From assembly GCA_035650075.1 (NCBI GenBank), contig DASRII010000183.1, forward strand, positions 1 through 21,713: a stretch of DNA of 21,713 nucleotides. Direction: 5' to 3'. The notes under the pieces were generated by a model that saw nothing but the letters and a program-made list of their open reading frames with translations, searched no databases and had not been told where the DNA came from. The DNA is from DASSUC01 sp035650075 (lineage in GTDB: Bacteria > Actinomycetota > Actinomycetes > Mycobacteriales > Micromonosporaceae). The position numbers were made by a program, and so were the translations under genes. Shown piece by piece: positions 13,735-20,803 of the stretch (position 1 is its first letter; every line of letters begins with the position of its first letter).

Positions 13735-13787
13735 TCATGAACTTACTTTCACCTTCGGCGGCGTGTCGTCACACCAACTTCATGATC
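13733..13787. repeat. Inverted repeat GATCATGAA / TTCATGATC between phoU and gpmA
   Basis: Nine-base arms at 13733-13741 and 13779-13787 pair perfectly across 37 bases, filling almost the whole gap between the converging phoU and phosphoglycerate mutase genes. The left arm begins in the phoU stop codon. It could be a bidirectional terminator or one copy of a dispersed intergenic element. No second copy is present in the window, so the latter cannot be tested here. Confidence 0.5.
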
Positions 13788-13790
13788 GCG

Positions 13791-13810
13791 CGGGCCGGGC
13801 CGGGCCGGGC
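13791..13810. repeat. Four tandem copies of CGGGC
   Basis: A perfect 5-bp unit repeated four times just beyond the gpmA stop codon and beside the GATCATGAA inverted repeat. G/C-only tandem repeats of this kind are slippage-prone. No function is visible. Confidence 0.7.
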
Positions 13811-13816
13811 CCAGCG

Positions 13817-14569
13817 TCAGCGGCCTTGGGCGGCTACCGCCGCGGCCGCCGCGGTAGCCGCCTCCGGGTCCAGATACGTGCCGCCCGGCGTCAGCGGGCG
13901 GAGCGCCGAGTCCAGGTCGTAGCGCAGGGGGATGCCGGTCGGGATGTTCAGTGCCGCGATGTCCGCATCGGAGATCCCGTCGAGGTGCTTGACGAGTGCC
14001 CGTAGTGAGTTGCCGTGTGCGGCTACCAGCACGGTGCGGCCGAGCAGCAGGTCCGGCACGATCGCGTCGTACCAGTACGGCAGCATCCGCTCGACGACGT
14101 CGGCCAGGCACTCGGTGCGGGGGCGCAGCTCGGGCGGGAGACCCGCGTAGCGGGGATCCGCAGCCTGGGACCATTCGTCGTCGTCGTCGATTGGCGGCGG
14201 TGGAGTGTCGTAGGAGCGCCGCCACAACATGAACTGCTCTTCGCCGTACTGTTCGAGGGTCTGCTTCTTGTTCTTGCCCTGCAGCGCGCCGTAGTGCCGC
14301 TCGTTGAGCCGCCAGGAACGGCGTACGTCGATCCAATGCCTGTCGCACGCGCGCAGCGCGAGGTCGGCCGTGCGGATGGCGCGCAGCTGCACGGAGGTGT
14401 GTACGACGTCGGGCAGCAGGTCGTGCTCGCGCAACAGCTCGCCGCCCCGCCGTGCCTCGTCCTCACCCCGGGCGGTCAGGTCGACGTCGACCCAGCCGGT
14501 GAACAGGTTCTTGGCGTTCCATTCGCTCTCGCCGTGCCGCAGCAGCACCAGCGTGCCGACCTCCCGCAT
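13817..14569 (-). CDS. gpmA: 2,3-bisphosphoglycerate-dependent phosphoglycerate mutase
   Basis: 250 residues, typical of dPGM. LVLLRHGESEWN contains phospho-acceptor His12, followed by the FTGWVDVDLTARG loop, Arg63, catalytic Glu90 in LNERHYGALQGKNK and the second active-site His185 in AAHGNSLRALVKH. It interconverts 3- and 2-phosphoglycerate in glycolysis and gluconeogenesis in the cytosol. The tail is Ala-rich. It is the neighbour of senX3-regX3 in many actinobacteria. The ATG begins 9 bp after the FadB stop. A TAGTCT hexamer six bases before the ATG overlaps that stop, so the gene may have its own leaderless promoter in addition to read-through. Confidence 0.97.
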   Translation of the reverse strand: MREVGTLVLLRHGESEWNAKNLFTGWVDVDLTARGEDEARRGGELLREHDLLPDVVHTSVQLRAIRTADLALRACDRHWIDVRRSWRLNERHYGALQGKNKKQTLEQYGEEQFMLWRRSYDTPPPPIDDDDEWSQAADPRYAGLPPELRPRTECLADVVERMLPYWYDAIVPDLLLGRTVLVAAHGNSLRALVKHLDGISDADIAALNIPTGIPLRYDLDSALRPLTPGGTYLDPEAATAAAAAVAAQGR

Positions 14570-14575
14570 GCGGCG

Positions 14576-14581
14576 AGACTA
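14576..14581 (-). promoter_or_regulatory. -10 box TAGTCT overlapping the fadB stop, for gpmA
   Basis: Minus-strand TAGTCT is exactly six bases before ATG 14569, and its first three bases are the TAG stop of the upstream FadB gene. A separate promoter would let the essential glycolytic gene be expressed independently of beta-oxidation. Confidence 0.45.
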
Positions 14582-16645
14582 TGACATCAGTGACTCCAGG
14601 TTGGAGGGCGGGGTGAACCGGTCGCCGTACGTCGCGGCCAGTTCGCGAGCCCGGGCAACGTAGCCGGCGACGCCACCTGGGTACTGCTTGACGTACTGCA
14701 GCACGCCTCCCGTCCACGCCGGGAAGCCGATGCCGAAGATGGACCCGATGTTGCCGTCGGCCGCTGACGTCAGCACGCCCTCGTCGAGGCACTTCACCGA
14801 CTCCAGCGACTCGGCGAACAGCATCCGCTCCTGCATGTCGCGCATCGGGATGGTCGGCTCGCCCGGCTTGCTGCCGAACGCGTCCGCCAGCCCCGGCCAC
14901 AGCCGCTTCGATCCGTCGCCGTAGTCGTAGAAGCCCTTGCCGGCCGACTTGCCGGTGCGGCCGTACTCCTCGACCATCCGGTCCAGCACTCCCTCGCCGG
15001 GGTGCGGCGGCTGCACAACGCCCGCGGCACGGGCCTCGGCGCGGAGCTTGCGCGGCAAGGTGAGCGTCACCTCGTCGAGCACCGCCAGAGGCCCGACCGG
15101 GTACCCGGCCTGCATTGCCGCCTGTTCGACGCTCGCGGCCGGTACCCCTTCCGCCAGCAGGGCCAACCCCTCCAGGACGTACGTGCCGAAGACGCGGCTC
15201 GTGAAGAACCCGCGTGAGTCGTTGACCACGATCGGCGTCTTGTCGATCTGCCGGACGAAGTCGTACGCCTGCGCCAGCGTCTCGTCCGACGTGTCCGAGC
15301 CGCGGATGATCTCCACGAGCGGCATCTTCTCGACCGGCGAGAAGAAGTGCAGGCCGATGAAGCGCGCCGGATCGGCGGCTGCCACGCCGAGCGAGGTGAT
15401 CGGCAGCGACGACGTGTTGGAGGCGATCAGCGCGTCGGGCGCGACGATGCTGGCGAGCTTGCGGTAGGTCTCGTGCTTGAGCCCGAGATCCTCGAACACC
15501 GCCTCGATGACGAGCTCGCAGCCGGCCAGATCGGCCAGGTCGGTAGCGGCCGTGATCCGGTCGTGCTTGGCCGCGGCGCGCAGGGCCGCCTCCGCCGCCA
15601 CGTCCACGACAACGACGTCGATGTCCCGCCGCGCACAGGCGTACGCGATGCCGGCGCCCATCATGCCCGCCCCGATGACGCCGACGCGTTTCGCCGGCGG
15701 TGTCGCGGCGACCTCGGCGGGCCGCGATCCGCCCTTGTTGAGCGACTGCAGATCGAAGAAGAACGCCTGGGTCATGTTGCGCTGGATCGGCGTACCGACC
15801 AGGTCGGCGAACCAGCGACCCTCGATGCGCAGCGCGGTGTCCACATCGACCTGTGCGCCCTCGACCGCGGCACACATGATGTGATGCGGCGCGGGGTAGT
15901 GCGCACCCTTGAGCTGCTTGCGCAGGTTGGCCGGGAAGGCGGGCAGCAGCATCGCCATCGCCTTGTCGGTCGGGCGGCCGCCCGGCATCCGGTACCCGGA
16001 CGTGTCCCACGGTTGCGCGGCGCGCGGGTTGGCCTCGATCCACGCGACCGCCTTGGCCATGGCGTCGTCGGCGTCGCTGGCCAGCTCGTCGACGACGCCG
16101 ACCTCGACCGCCTTGGCCGGCCGCAGCCGCTGGCCTTGCATCAGCACCTTCATCAAGGCGTCCTGCAGGCCGAGCATCCGGACGACGCGGGTCACTCCCC
16201 CACCGCCGGGCAACAGGCCGACGGTCACCTCGGGTAGCCCGAACCGCGCGTCCGGCCGGTCCACCGCGATCCGGTGATGGCAGGCGAGCCCCAGCTCGAA
16301 CCCGCCACCGAGGGCCGTACCGTTCAGCACCGCGACCACCGGCCGGCCCAGCTTCTCCAGCCGGCGGAACTGGTCCTTCGCCACTCCCGCGAGCTCGAAC
16401 ACCGCTTCGGCGCTCGGCGTACTGTCGCTGAAGTCCTTCAGGTCCAGCCCCACCATGAAGCTGTTCTTCGCCGACGTCACGATCACGCCGGTGAGATCCT
16501 CGCGGTGCGCCTCCAAACGGTCCACAGTGGACGCCATGGCGCGCAGGTACGCCTCGTTGATCGTGTTGGTGGACTGGCCCGGCGCATCGAGCGTCAGCAC
16601 CACGATGCCGTCCGACCGCTGCTCCCAGTTGATCAAGGCGTTCAC
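14579..16645 (-). CDS. fadB: FadB-like bifunctional enoyl-CoA hydratase / 3-hydroxyacyl-CoA dehydrogenase
   Basis: 688 residues. The crotonase domain (about 1-190) has NGTALGGGFELGLAC with Glu117 and FGLPEVTVGLLPGGGG with Glu139, the two catalytic acids. A linker leads to the NAD-binding loop VGVIGAGMMGAG (321-332), VVVVD, VIEAVFED, SNTSSLPIT, catalytic His433 in GLHFFSPVEKMPLVEII, and the C-terminal helices with NDSRGFFTSRV. It hydrates enoyl-CoA and oxidises the hydroxyacyl-CoA. The region between the NAD-binding strand and RIT is about 22 residues shorter than I recall for M. tuberculosis FadB (Rv0860). The GTG start overlaps the thiolase stop (GTGA, 16642-16645), suggesting matched production of the two trifunctional-complex subunits. 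An exact GTCCACAGTGGAC lies at 16520. Confidence 0.95.
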   Translation of the reverse strand: MNALINWEQRSDGIVVLTLDAPGQSTNTINEAYLRAMASTVDRLEAHREDLTGVIVTSAKNSFMVGLDLKDFSDSTPSAEAVFELAGVAKDQFRRLEKLGRPVVAVLNGTALGGGFELGLACHHRIAVDRPDARFGLPEVTVGLLPGGGGVTRVVRMLGLQDALMKVLMQGQRLRPAKAVEVGVVDELASDADDAMAKAVAWIEANPRAAQPWDTSGYRMPGGRPTDKAMAMLLPAFPANLRKQLKGAHYPAPHHIMCAAVEGAQVDVDTALRIEGRWFADLVGTPIQRNMTQAFFFDLQSLNKGGSRPAEVAATPPAKRVGVIGAGMMGAGIAYACARRDIDVVVVDVAAEAALRAAAKHDRITAATDLADLAGCELVIEAVFEDLGLKHETYRKLASIVAPDALIASNTSSLPITSLGVAAADPARFIGLHFFSPVEKMPLVEIIRGSDTSDETLAQAYDFVRQIDKTPIVVNDSRGFFTSRVFGTYVLEGLALLAEGVPAASVEQAAMQAGYPVGPLAVLDEVTLTLPRKLRAEARAAGVVQPPHPGEGVLDRMVEEYGRTGKSAGKGFYDYGDGSKRLWPGLADAFGSKPGEPTIPMRDMQERMLFAESLESVKCLDEGVLTSAADGNIGSIFGIGFPAWTGGVLQYVKQYPGGVAGYVARARELAATYGDRFTPPSNLESLMS
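16520..16532. repeat. Dispersed palindrome GTCCACAGTGGAC in the fadB gene
   Basis: Perfect copy encoding S-T-V-D with the same codons as the copy at 4595, in an unrelated protein. Confidence 0.65.
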
Positions 16646-17868
16646 AGCCTCTCGATGATCGTCGCGATGCCCATACCGCCGCCCACGCAGAGCGTCGCCA
16701 GGCCGTACCGGAGTTCCCGCCGTTCCAGCTCGTCGAGCAGCGTGCCCACGAGCATCGCGCCGGTCGCGCCGAGCGGGTGCCCCATCGCGATAGCGCCGCC
16801 GTTCACGTTCACGGCCTCGGGGTCGAGGTCAAGATCTTTGATAAACCGCAAGGGTACGGCGGCGAACGCCTCGTTCACCTCGAACAGGTCGATCTGATCC
16901 ACCCTCAGCCTGGCCTTGGCCAACGCCTTCTGGGCGGCCATCGTCGGTCCGGTGAGCATGATGAGTGGCTCGGAACCGGTCACCGCGGCCGAGACCACGC
17001 GGGCGCGCGGGGTGAGTCCCTGCGCGTAGCCGGCTGCCTCGGAACCGACGAGTACGAGTGCCGCCCCGTCGACGATGCCGGACGAGTTGCCCGCGGTGTG
17101 TACGTGGTCGATGCGCTCGACCCAGTGGTACCGCTGCAGTGCCACGGCGTCGAAGCCACCCAGCTCCCCGATGCCGGCGAAGCTCGACTCGAGCGCGGCC
17201 AGCGTCTCCGGGGTGGTATCCGGCCGGATGTGCTCGTCGCGATCCAGGATCGTCTGGCCGATCCGGTCCCGCACGGCGACGACCGAACGGTCGAACGCGC
17301 CGTCCGCCCACGCCTTGGCGGCCCGGGCATGCGAGGTAGCCGCGTAACTGTCTACATCGGACCGAGAGAAGCCCTCGATCGTAGCGAGCAGGTCGGCCGA
17401 GATGCCCTGCGGTACGACGCCGATGGCGTACCCGCTCTCCGGGTCCATCATGATGGCCCCGCCGTCGGAGCCCATGGGTATCCGGGACATCGACTCCACG
17501 CCGCCCGCGATGATCAGGTCGTCCCACCCGGCGCGGACCTTCTGCGCGGCGGTGTTCACGGCTTCCAGGCCGGAGGCGCAGAACCTGTTGAGGGTGACCC
17601 CGGCGACGGTGTCGGGCAGCCCGGCCAGCAGGGCGGCGGTACGCGCGATCACCATCCCCTGGTCGCCGACGGCGGTGACGCAGCCGAGAATCAGGTCGTC
17701 GATGACCGCGGGATCGAGCGTCGGGAATCGCTTGCGCAGGTCGTCGATGAGCCCGACGACCAAGGACACCGGCTTGACCTCGTACAGTGCGCCGCCGGGC
17801 TTGCCGTTCGCAGCCGGCTTCCCGCGCCCTCGTGGGGTGCGGACGGCTCCGTAGATGAACGCCTCCAT
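16642..17868 (-). CDS. fadA: Acetyl-CoA C-acyltransferase (3-ketoacyl-CoA thiolase, FadA-like)
   Basis: 408 residues, normal for a degradative thiolase. Nucleophile Cys97 lies in NRFCASGLEAV, the loop His in GNSSGIVDGAA precedes VNEAFAA, His364 in GGAIAMGHPLGATGAM and Cys394 in TLCVGGGMGIATI complete the active site. It cleaves 3-ketoacyl-CoA to acetyl- or propionyl-CoA plus the shortened acyl-CoA. The 4-bp overlap with the FadB-like gene points to the alpha/beta trifunctional complex. The ATG is 18 bp after the stop of the membrane protein gene, with CAGAAT six bases upstream as a weak -10 candidate. A variant motif at 17350-17362 encodes S-D-V-D. Confidence 0.95.
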   Translation of the reverse strand: MEAFIYGAVRTPRGRGKPAANGKPGGALYEVKPVSLVVGLIDDLRKRFPTLDPAVIDDLILGCVTAVGDQGMVIARTAALLAGLPDTVAGVTLNRFCASGLEAVNTAAQKVRAGWDDLIIAGGVESMSRIPMGSDGGAIMMDPESGYAIGVVPQGISADLLATIEGFSRSDVDSYAATSHARAAKAWADGAFDRSVVAVRDRIGQTILDRDEHIRPDTTPETLAALESSFAGIGELGGFDAVALQRYHWVERIDHVHTAGNSSGIVDGAALVLVGSEAAGYAQGLTPRARVVSAAVTGSEPLIMLTGPTMAAQKALAKARLRVDQIDLFEVNEAFAAVPLRFIKDLDLDPEAVNVNGGAIAMGHPLGATGAMLVGTLLDELERRELRYGLATLCVGGGMGIATIIERL

Positions 17869-17886
17869 TGACGCATTCTGCCCGGC

Positions 17887-19386
17887 CTACTGGTGAGTAA
17901 CAAGTGGTACCCCGATCTTCTGCGCCGGCCGGTAGATGTGATATCCACCAACCGTCACGATCTGTACGCCGACGTCCTGCGCGGCGAGGTAGGCCGCGAA
18001 CGTGCCGTCGATCGGCTCGTCGATGGGCAGGACGTACGCGGGCTGGTCTGCTAGGGCCACGGCTTCGGCGTGCGGCGGGTACCGGTCGAGCCCCCGGTGC
18101 AACTGCTCGTCGAGTACGGCGCACTGGATCCGTTCCCGGGTCACGAACGTGAGCCTGTTACACGTCCAGTACTCGCTGTAGATCCGATCCACCCCGAGCC
18201 GCTCGAGCGTAGCCACCAGCTCCCGCTCCTCCCGCGCCTGCGCCGCGTAGCTCGGCACCGCCGCGACGAGCGCGCCGCTCGCCACCACCATGGTCGCGGC
18301 GAGCGCCGCCAGCACGGGTGCCGTTCGCCAGCGGGCCACCCAGAGCGGCCAGAGGACGGCGGGGAGGGAGATCAGTCCATAGTGGAGATACCGGGCGCTT
18401 TCGGTCGGGGTCTGGGCGGCGCCGGCGCTGTTCACGTACAGCCACAGGGTCAGGGCGGCCGCCAGGAGCAGCGCCAGCCGGCCGGTCTGCCGAGCCCGGA
18501 CCGCCATCACTCCGGCCACGACCAGCAGTACCAGGTAGACCGGTCCCCACCACATCTGCCACGGCGTGCAGTGGCCCGGTGGGCACATGCCGGTACTCAG
18601 CGGCAGGCCGACGAGAATCCCGCCGTAGAGGCGGTCGGCCAGGGGCGCGTCACCGCCGGCCGCGTTCAGCGCGAGCAGGACGGTCCACGAGTCCTCGCCG
18701 GCCGGTGCTCGCAGGTTGTACCCGATCAGCGGGGCGGACCCCGCCAGCACTCCCAGGACCACGGCGACGCCGGGCCAGCCGAGCAGCGCCCGCCGGCATC
18801 CGGCCACGAGCACGCCCGCAGCGGCGAGCAGGTACGGCAGCAGCAGCCAGTGCCCCCACAGCACGAGTCCGGCCGCCAGTCCCCAACCGGCGAACGCGAC
18901 GAGCCGGGCTTTCGCGGCCGCCGCGAGATGGAGCGCCAGCAACATCAGCACGACGCCGAGCACGCTGCTCTCCGGGTACCCGCCACCGCCGATGAGAGCG
19001 TTCTTCACGACCCGGTCCGAGCCCAGCGCCAGCAGTGCCACGGTGGCGGTGGCGAACCACGGGGTGTACAGCCGGCGGGTCAACAGGTACATCAGCGTGA
19101 GGAAGAGCCCGTAGAGGATCAGGGGCGGGATGCGCAATGCCCACCAGGTCGTACCGAAGACCGCGATCCAGGGCGCAGCCAGGTACGCCTGGATGGCGCC
19201 GAGGTAGTGCTGCCCGTAGAAGAAGATGGGAAAGTCCTGGCCGGTAGCGATGTGCAGGGCCGCGAGGCCGGTGGTGCCCTCGTCGCTGTTCGCCGGTGGT
19301 ACGTCGTTCGCCACGAGCACGATCCGGTAGCCGAGTCCCGCCGCACCTATGGCCAGGGCAACCCGGTCCGGTACCGGAATCCTCAT
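17887..19386 (-). CDS. Polytopic membrane protein, GT-C (GT39-like) glycosyltransferase-type
   Basis: 499 residues with about ten or more hydrophobic segments. After the first helix comes ANDVPPANSDEGTTGL, where Asp35-Glu36 takes the place of the catalytic acidic pair in the first outer loop of GT-C enzymes such as GT39 mannosyltransferases. FPIFFYGQHYLGAIQAYLAA follows. From about residue 400 a soluble C-terminal domain contains RIYSEYWTCNRLTFVTRERIQC and RYPPHAEAV. GT-C enzymes use polyprenyl-phosphate sugars to glycosylate acceptors outside the membrane, so that role is possible but unproven. The ATG overlaps the racemase stop (ATGA, 19383-19386) and the stop is 18 bp from the thiolase, so it sits inside a beta-oxidation operon. 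The frame continues open upstream but that extension is a shadow of the racemase. Confidence 0.85.
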   Translation of the reverse strand: MRIPVPDRVALAIGAAGLGYRIVLVANDVPPANSDEGTTGLAALHIATGQDFPIFFYGQHYLGAIQAYLAAPWIAVFGTTWWALRIPPLILYGLFLTLMYLLTRRLYTPWFATATVALLALGSDRVVKNALIGGGGYPESSVLGVVLMLLALHLAAAAKARLVAFAGWGLAAGLVLWGHWLLLPYLLAAAGVLVAGCRRALLGWPGVAVVLGVLAGSAPLIGYNLRAPAGEDSWTVLLALNAAGGDAPLADRLYGGILVGLPLSTGMCPPGHCTPWQMWWGPVYLVLLVVAGVMAVRARQTGRLALLLAAALTLWLYVNSAGAAQTPTESARYLHYGLISLPAVLWPLWVARWRTAPVLAALAATMVVASGALVAAVPSYAAQAREERELVATLERLGVDRIYSEYWTCNRLTFVTRERIQCAVLDEQLHRGLDRYPPHAEAVALADQPAYVLPIDEPIDGTFAAYLAAQDVGVQIVTVGGYHIYRPAQKIGVPLVTHQ

Positions 19387-20546
19387 GCCTGGTACACCAC
19401 ACCGTCGCCGATCAGGCCGTCCACATCGGACAGTCCCCACTCGGTGAGCACGTCCCAGGTGTGCTCGCCGGGTTGTGGCGGTGGCGTGGTGAGCCGGGCC
19501 GGGGTACCGGAGAACCGGGGTGCGGGCGCCGGTTGGCGGATCCCGTCGAGGTCGACGAAGACCTCCCGGGCGGCCAGGTGCGGCTGGTCCGGCGCCTCTC
19601 GGAGGCTGAGTACCGGTGCGACGCAGGCATCCGTGCCCTCGAACACCGCGAGCCACTCGTCCCTCGTCTTCGTGGCGACGCGATCCGCGATCAGCTTGCG
19701 CAGCCGCGGCCAGTCCGCGACGTCGTAGGGCCCGGGCACCTCGTCGGAGTCGAGGCCGCCGCCGAGCAGCGAGACGAACTCCGCGTAGAACCGCCGCTCC
19801 AGCGGCCCGATCGCGAGGTGCTTGCCGTCGGAAGTGGCGTACACGCCGTAGTGCGGCGCCGCCCCGTCGAGCAGGTTCGCCGCTCGCTCGTCCCGCCAGA
19901 GTCCACTGTGGAGCATCCCGTACACCTGGGTAGCCAGTAACGCCGCACCGTCCACAATGGCCGCGTCGACGACCTGCCCCTCGCCGGTCCGCGCGGCCCG
20001 CCAGACCGCCGCGAGCATGCCCATCGCGAGCAGCATGCCCCCGCCCCCGTAGTCGCCGAGCAGGTTCAGCGGCGGGACCGGGGCGGACTCGGTACCGATG
20101 GCGTGTAGAACCCCCGATGTGGCGAGGTAGGTCAGGTCGTGGCCGGCGGTGGCGGCCAGGGGGCCGTCCTGACCCCAGCCGGTCATGCGGCCGTACACCA
20201 GCCGCTGATTGACCGCGAAGCAGTCCTCGGGCCCGATGCGCAGACGCTCCGCGACGCCCGGCCGGAAGCCTTCGACGAGCGCGTCCGCGCGCGCGGCGAG
20301 GTCGCGCACCACCTCGGCGCCGCGCGGCTGTTTGAGGTCGACCGCGACGGACCGCTTGCCGCGGTTGAGCAGATCGATGCGTGGGTCCAGCGCCAGCGCG
20401 CCGGGCTGCGGCCGGTCCACCCGGATCACCTCGGCGCCGAGGTCGGCCAGCACCATCGCGGCAAAGGGCGCCGGGCCGATGCCGGCGATCTCGACGACGC
20501 GCAGGCCGGCCAGCGGCCCGGGGCGGAGGGCGGCAGGCACGGTCAT
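19383..20546 (-). CDS. mcr: Alpha-methylacyl-CoA racemase (class III CoA-transferase superfamily)
   Basis: 387 residues from ATG 20546. PLAGLRVVEIAGIGPAPFAAMVLADLGAEVIRVDRP is the conserved CaiB/BaiF N-terminus. Arg95 in VEGFRPGV, His136 in ATAGHDLTYLA, Asp165 in NLLGDYGGGGM and Glu250 in IGPLERRFY match the CoA-binding arginine and the His/Asp/Glu racemisation residues of M. tuberculosis MCR (recalled numbering 91, 126, 156, 241). It would epimerise 2-methylacyl-CoAs so that (2S) forms enter beta-oxidation, as in degradation of methyl-branched fatty acids or sterol side chains. Earlier starts at 20574, 20579 and GTG 20585 are open, but they add only an Arg-rich stretch. Three dispersed motif copies lie inside (19419, 19901, 19950). 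Confidence 0.93.
   Translation of the reverse strand: MTVPAALRPGPLAGLRVVEIAGIGPAPFAAMVLADLGAEVIRVDRPQPGALALDPRIDLLNRGKRSVAVDLKQPRGAEVVRDLAARADALVEGFRPGVAERLRIGPEDCFAVNQRLVYGRMTGWGQDGPLAATAGHDLTYLATSGVLHAIGTESAPVPPLNLLGDYGGGGMLLAMGMLAAVWRAARTGEGQVVDAAIVDGAALLATQVYGMLHSGLWRDERAANLLDGAAPHYGVYATSDGKHLAIGPLERRFYAEFVSLLGGGLDSDEVPGPYDVADWPRLRKLIADRVATKTRDEWLAVFEGTDACVAPVLSLREAPDQPHLAAREVFVDLDGIRQPAPAPRFSGTPARLTTPPPQPGEHTWDVLTEWGLSDVDGLIGDGVVYQA
19419..19431. repeat. Dispersed motif GTCCACATCGGAC in the racemase gene
   Basis: Exact copy near the 3' end of the racemase, encoding S-D-V-D. Two more degenerate copies lie in the same gene at 19901-19913 and 19950-19962. The 19901 copy is read in a different frame (L-H-S-G). 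Confidence 0.65.
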
Positions 20547-20803
20547 GCCGGGCCGCCGGCGGGAGCGGCGGCATGGCATGACCACGAGGCTGGCACAGTC
20601 ATGGTCTACAGACCGTACCTGCGCTCCGGCGGCGACGGGCGACGCCTACCCCCGTAGCATCGCCCGCCTAGACGCCGCCGGAACCCTGGTGGCTTCGCCC
20701 CCAACCGCCGTTGCCACCAACCCCCCCTGTGGGCTTTCACCGTATTGCGGATCGCCGGTGGGACTCAACCCGGTATCGATGTCTCGTGGCTCACACTGGT
20801 CCC
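20547..20803. other. Divergent control region between mcr and the methyltransferase
   Basis: This 257-bp gap holds the promoters of two diverging genes. GGTCT (20603-20607) and AGACC (20610-20614) form a tight dyad around AC that could be an operator. TGGTGGC (20687-20693) and GCCACCA (20713-20719) form a second inverted repeat with a 19-base loop. On the plus strand TATCGA (20774-20779) and CACACT (20792-20797) each lie six bases before a possible GTG start. Nothing coding is convincing here. Confidence 0.35.

Noticed and set aside
15347..16237. A 296-codon plus-strand open frame
   Set aside because: Antisense shadow of fadB with low-complexity Arg/His/Asp-rich composition and no domain signature.
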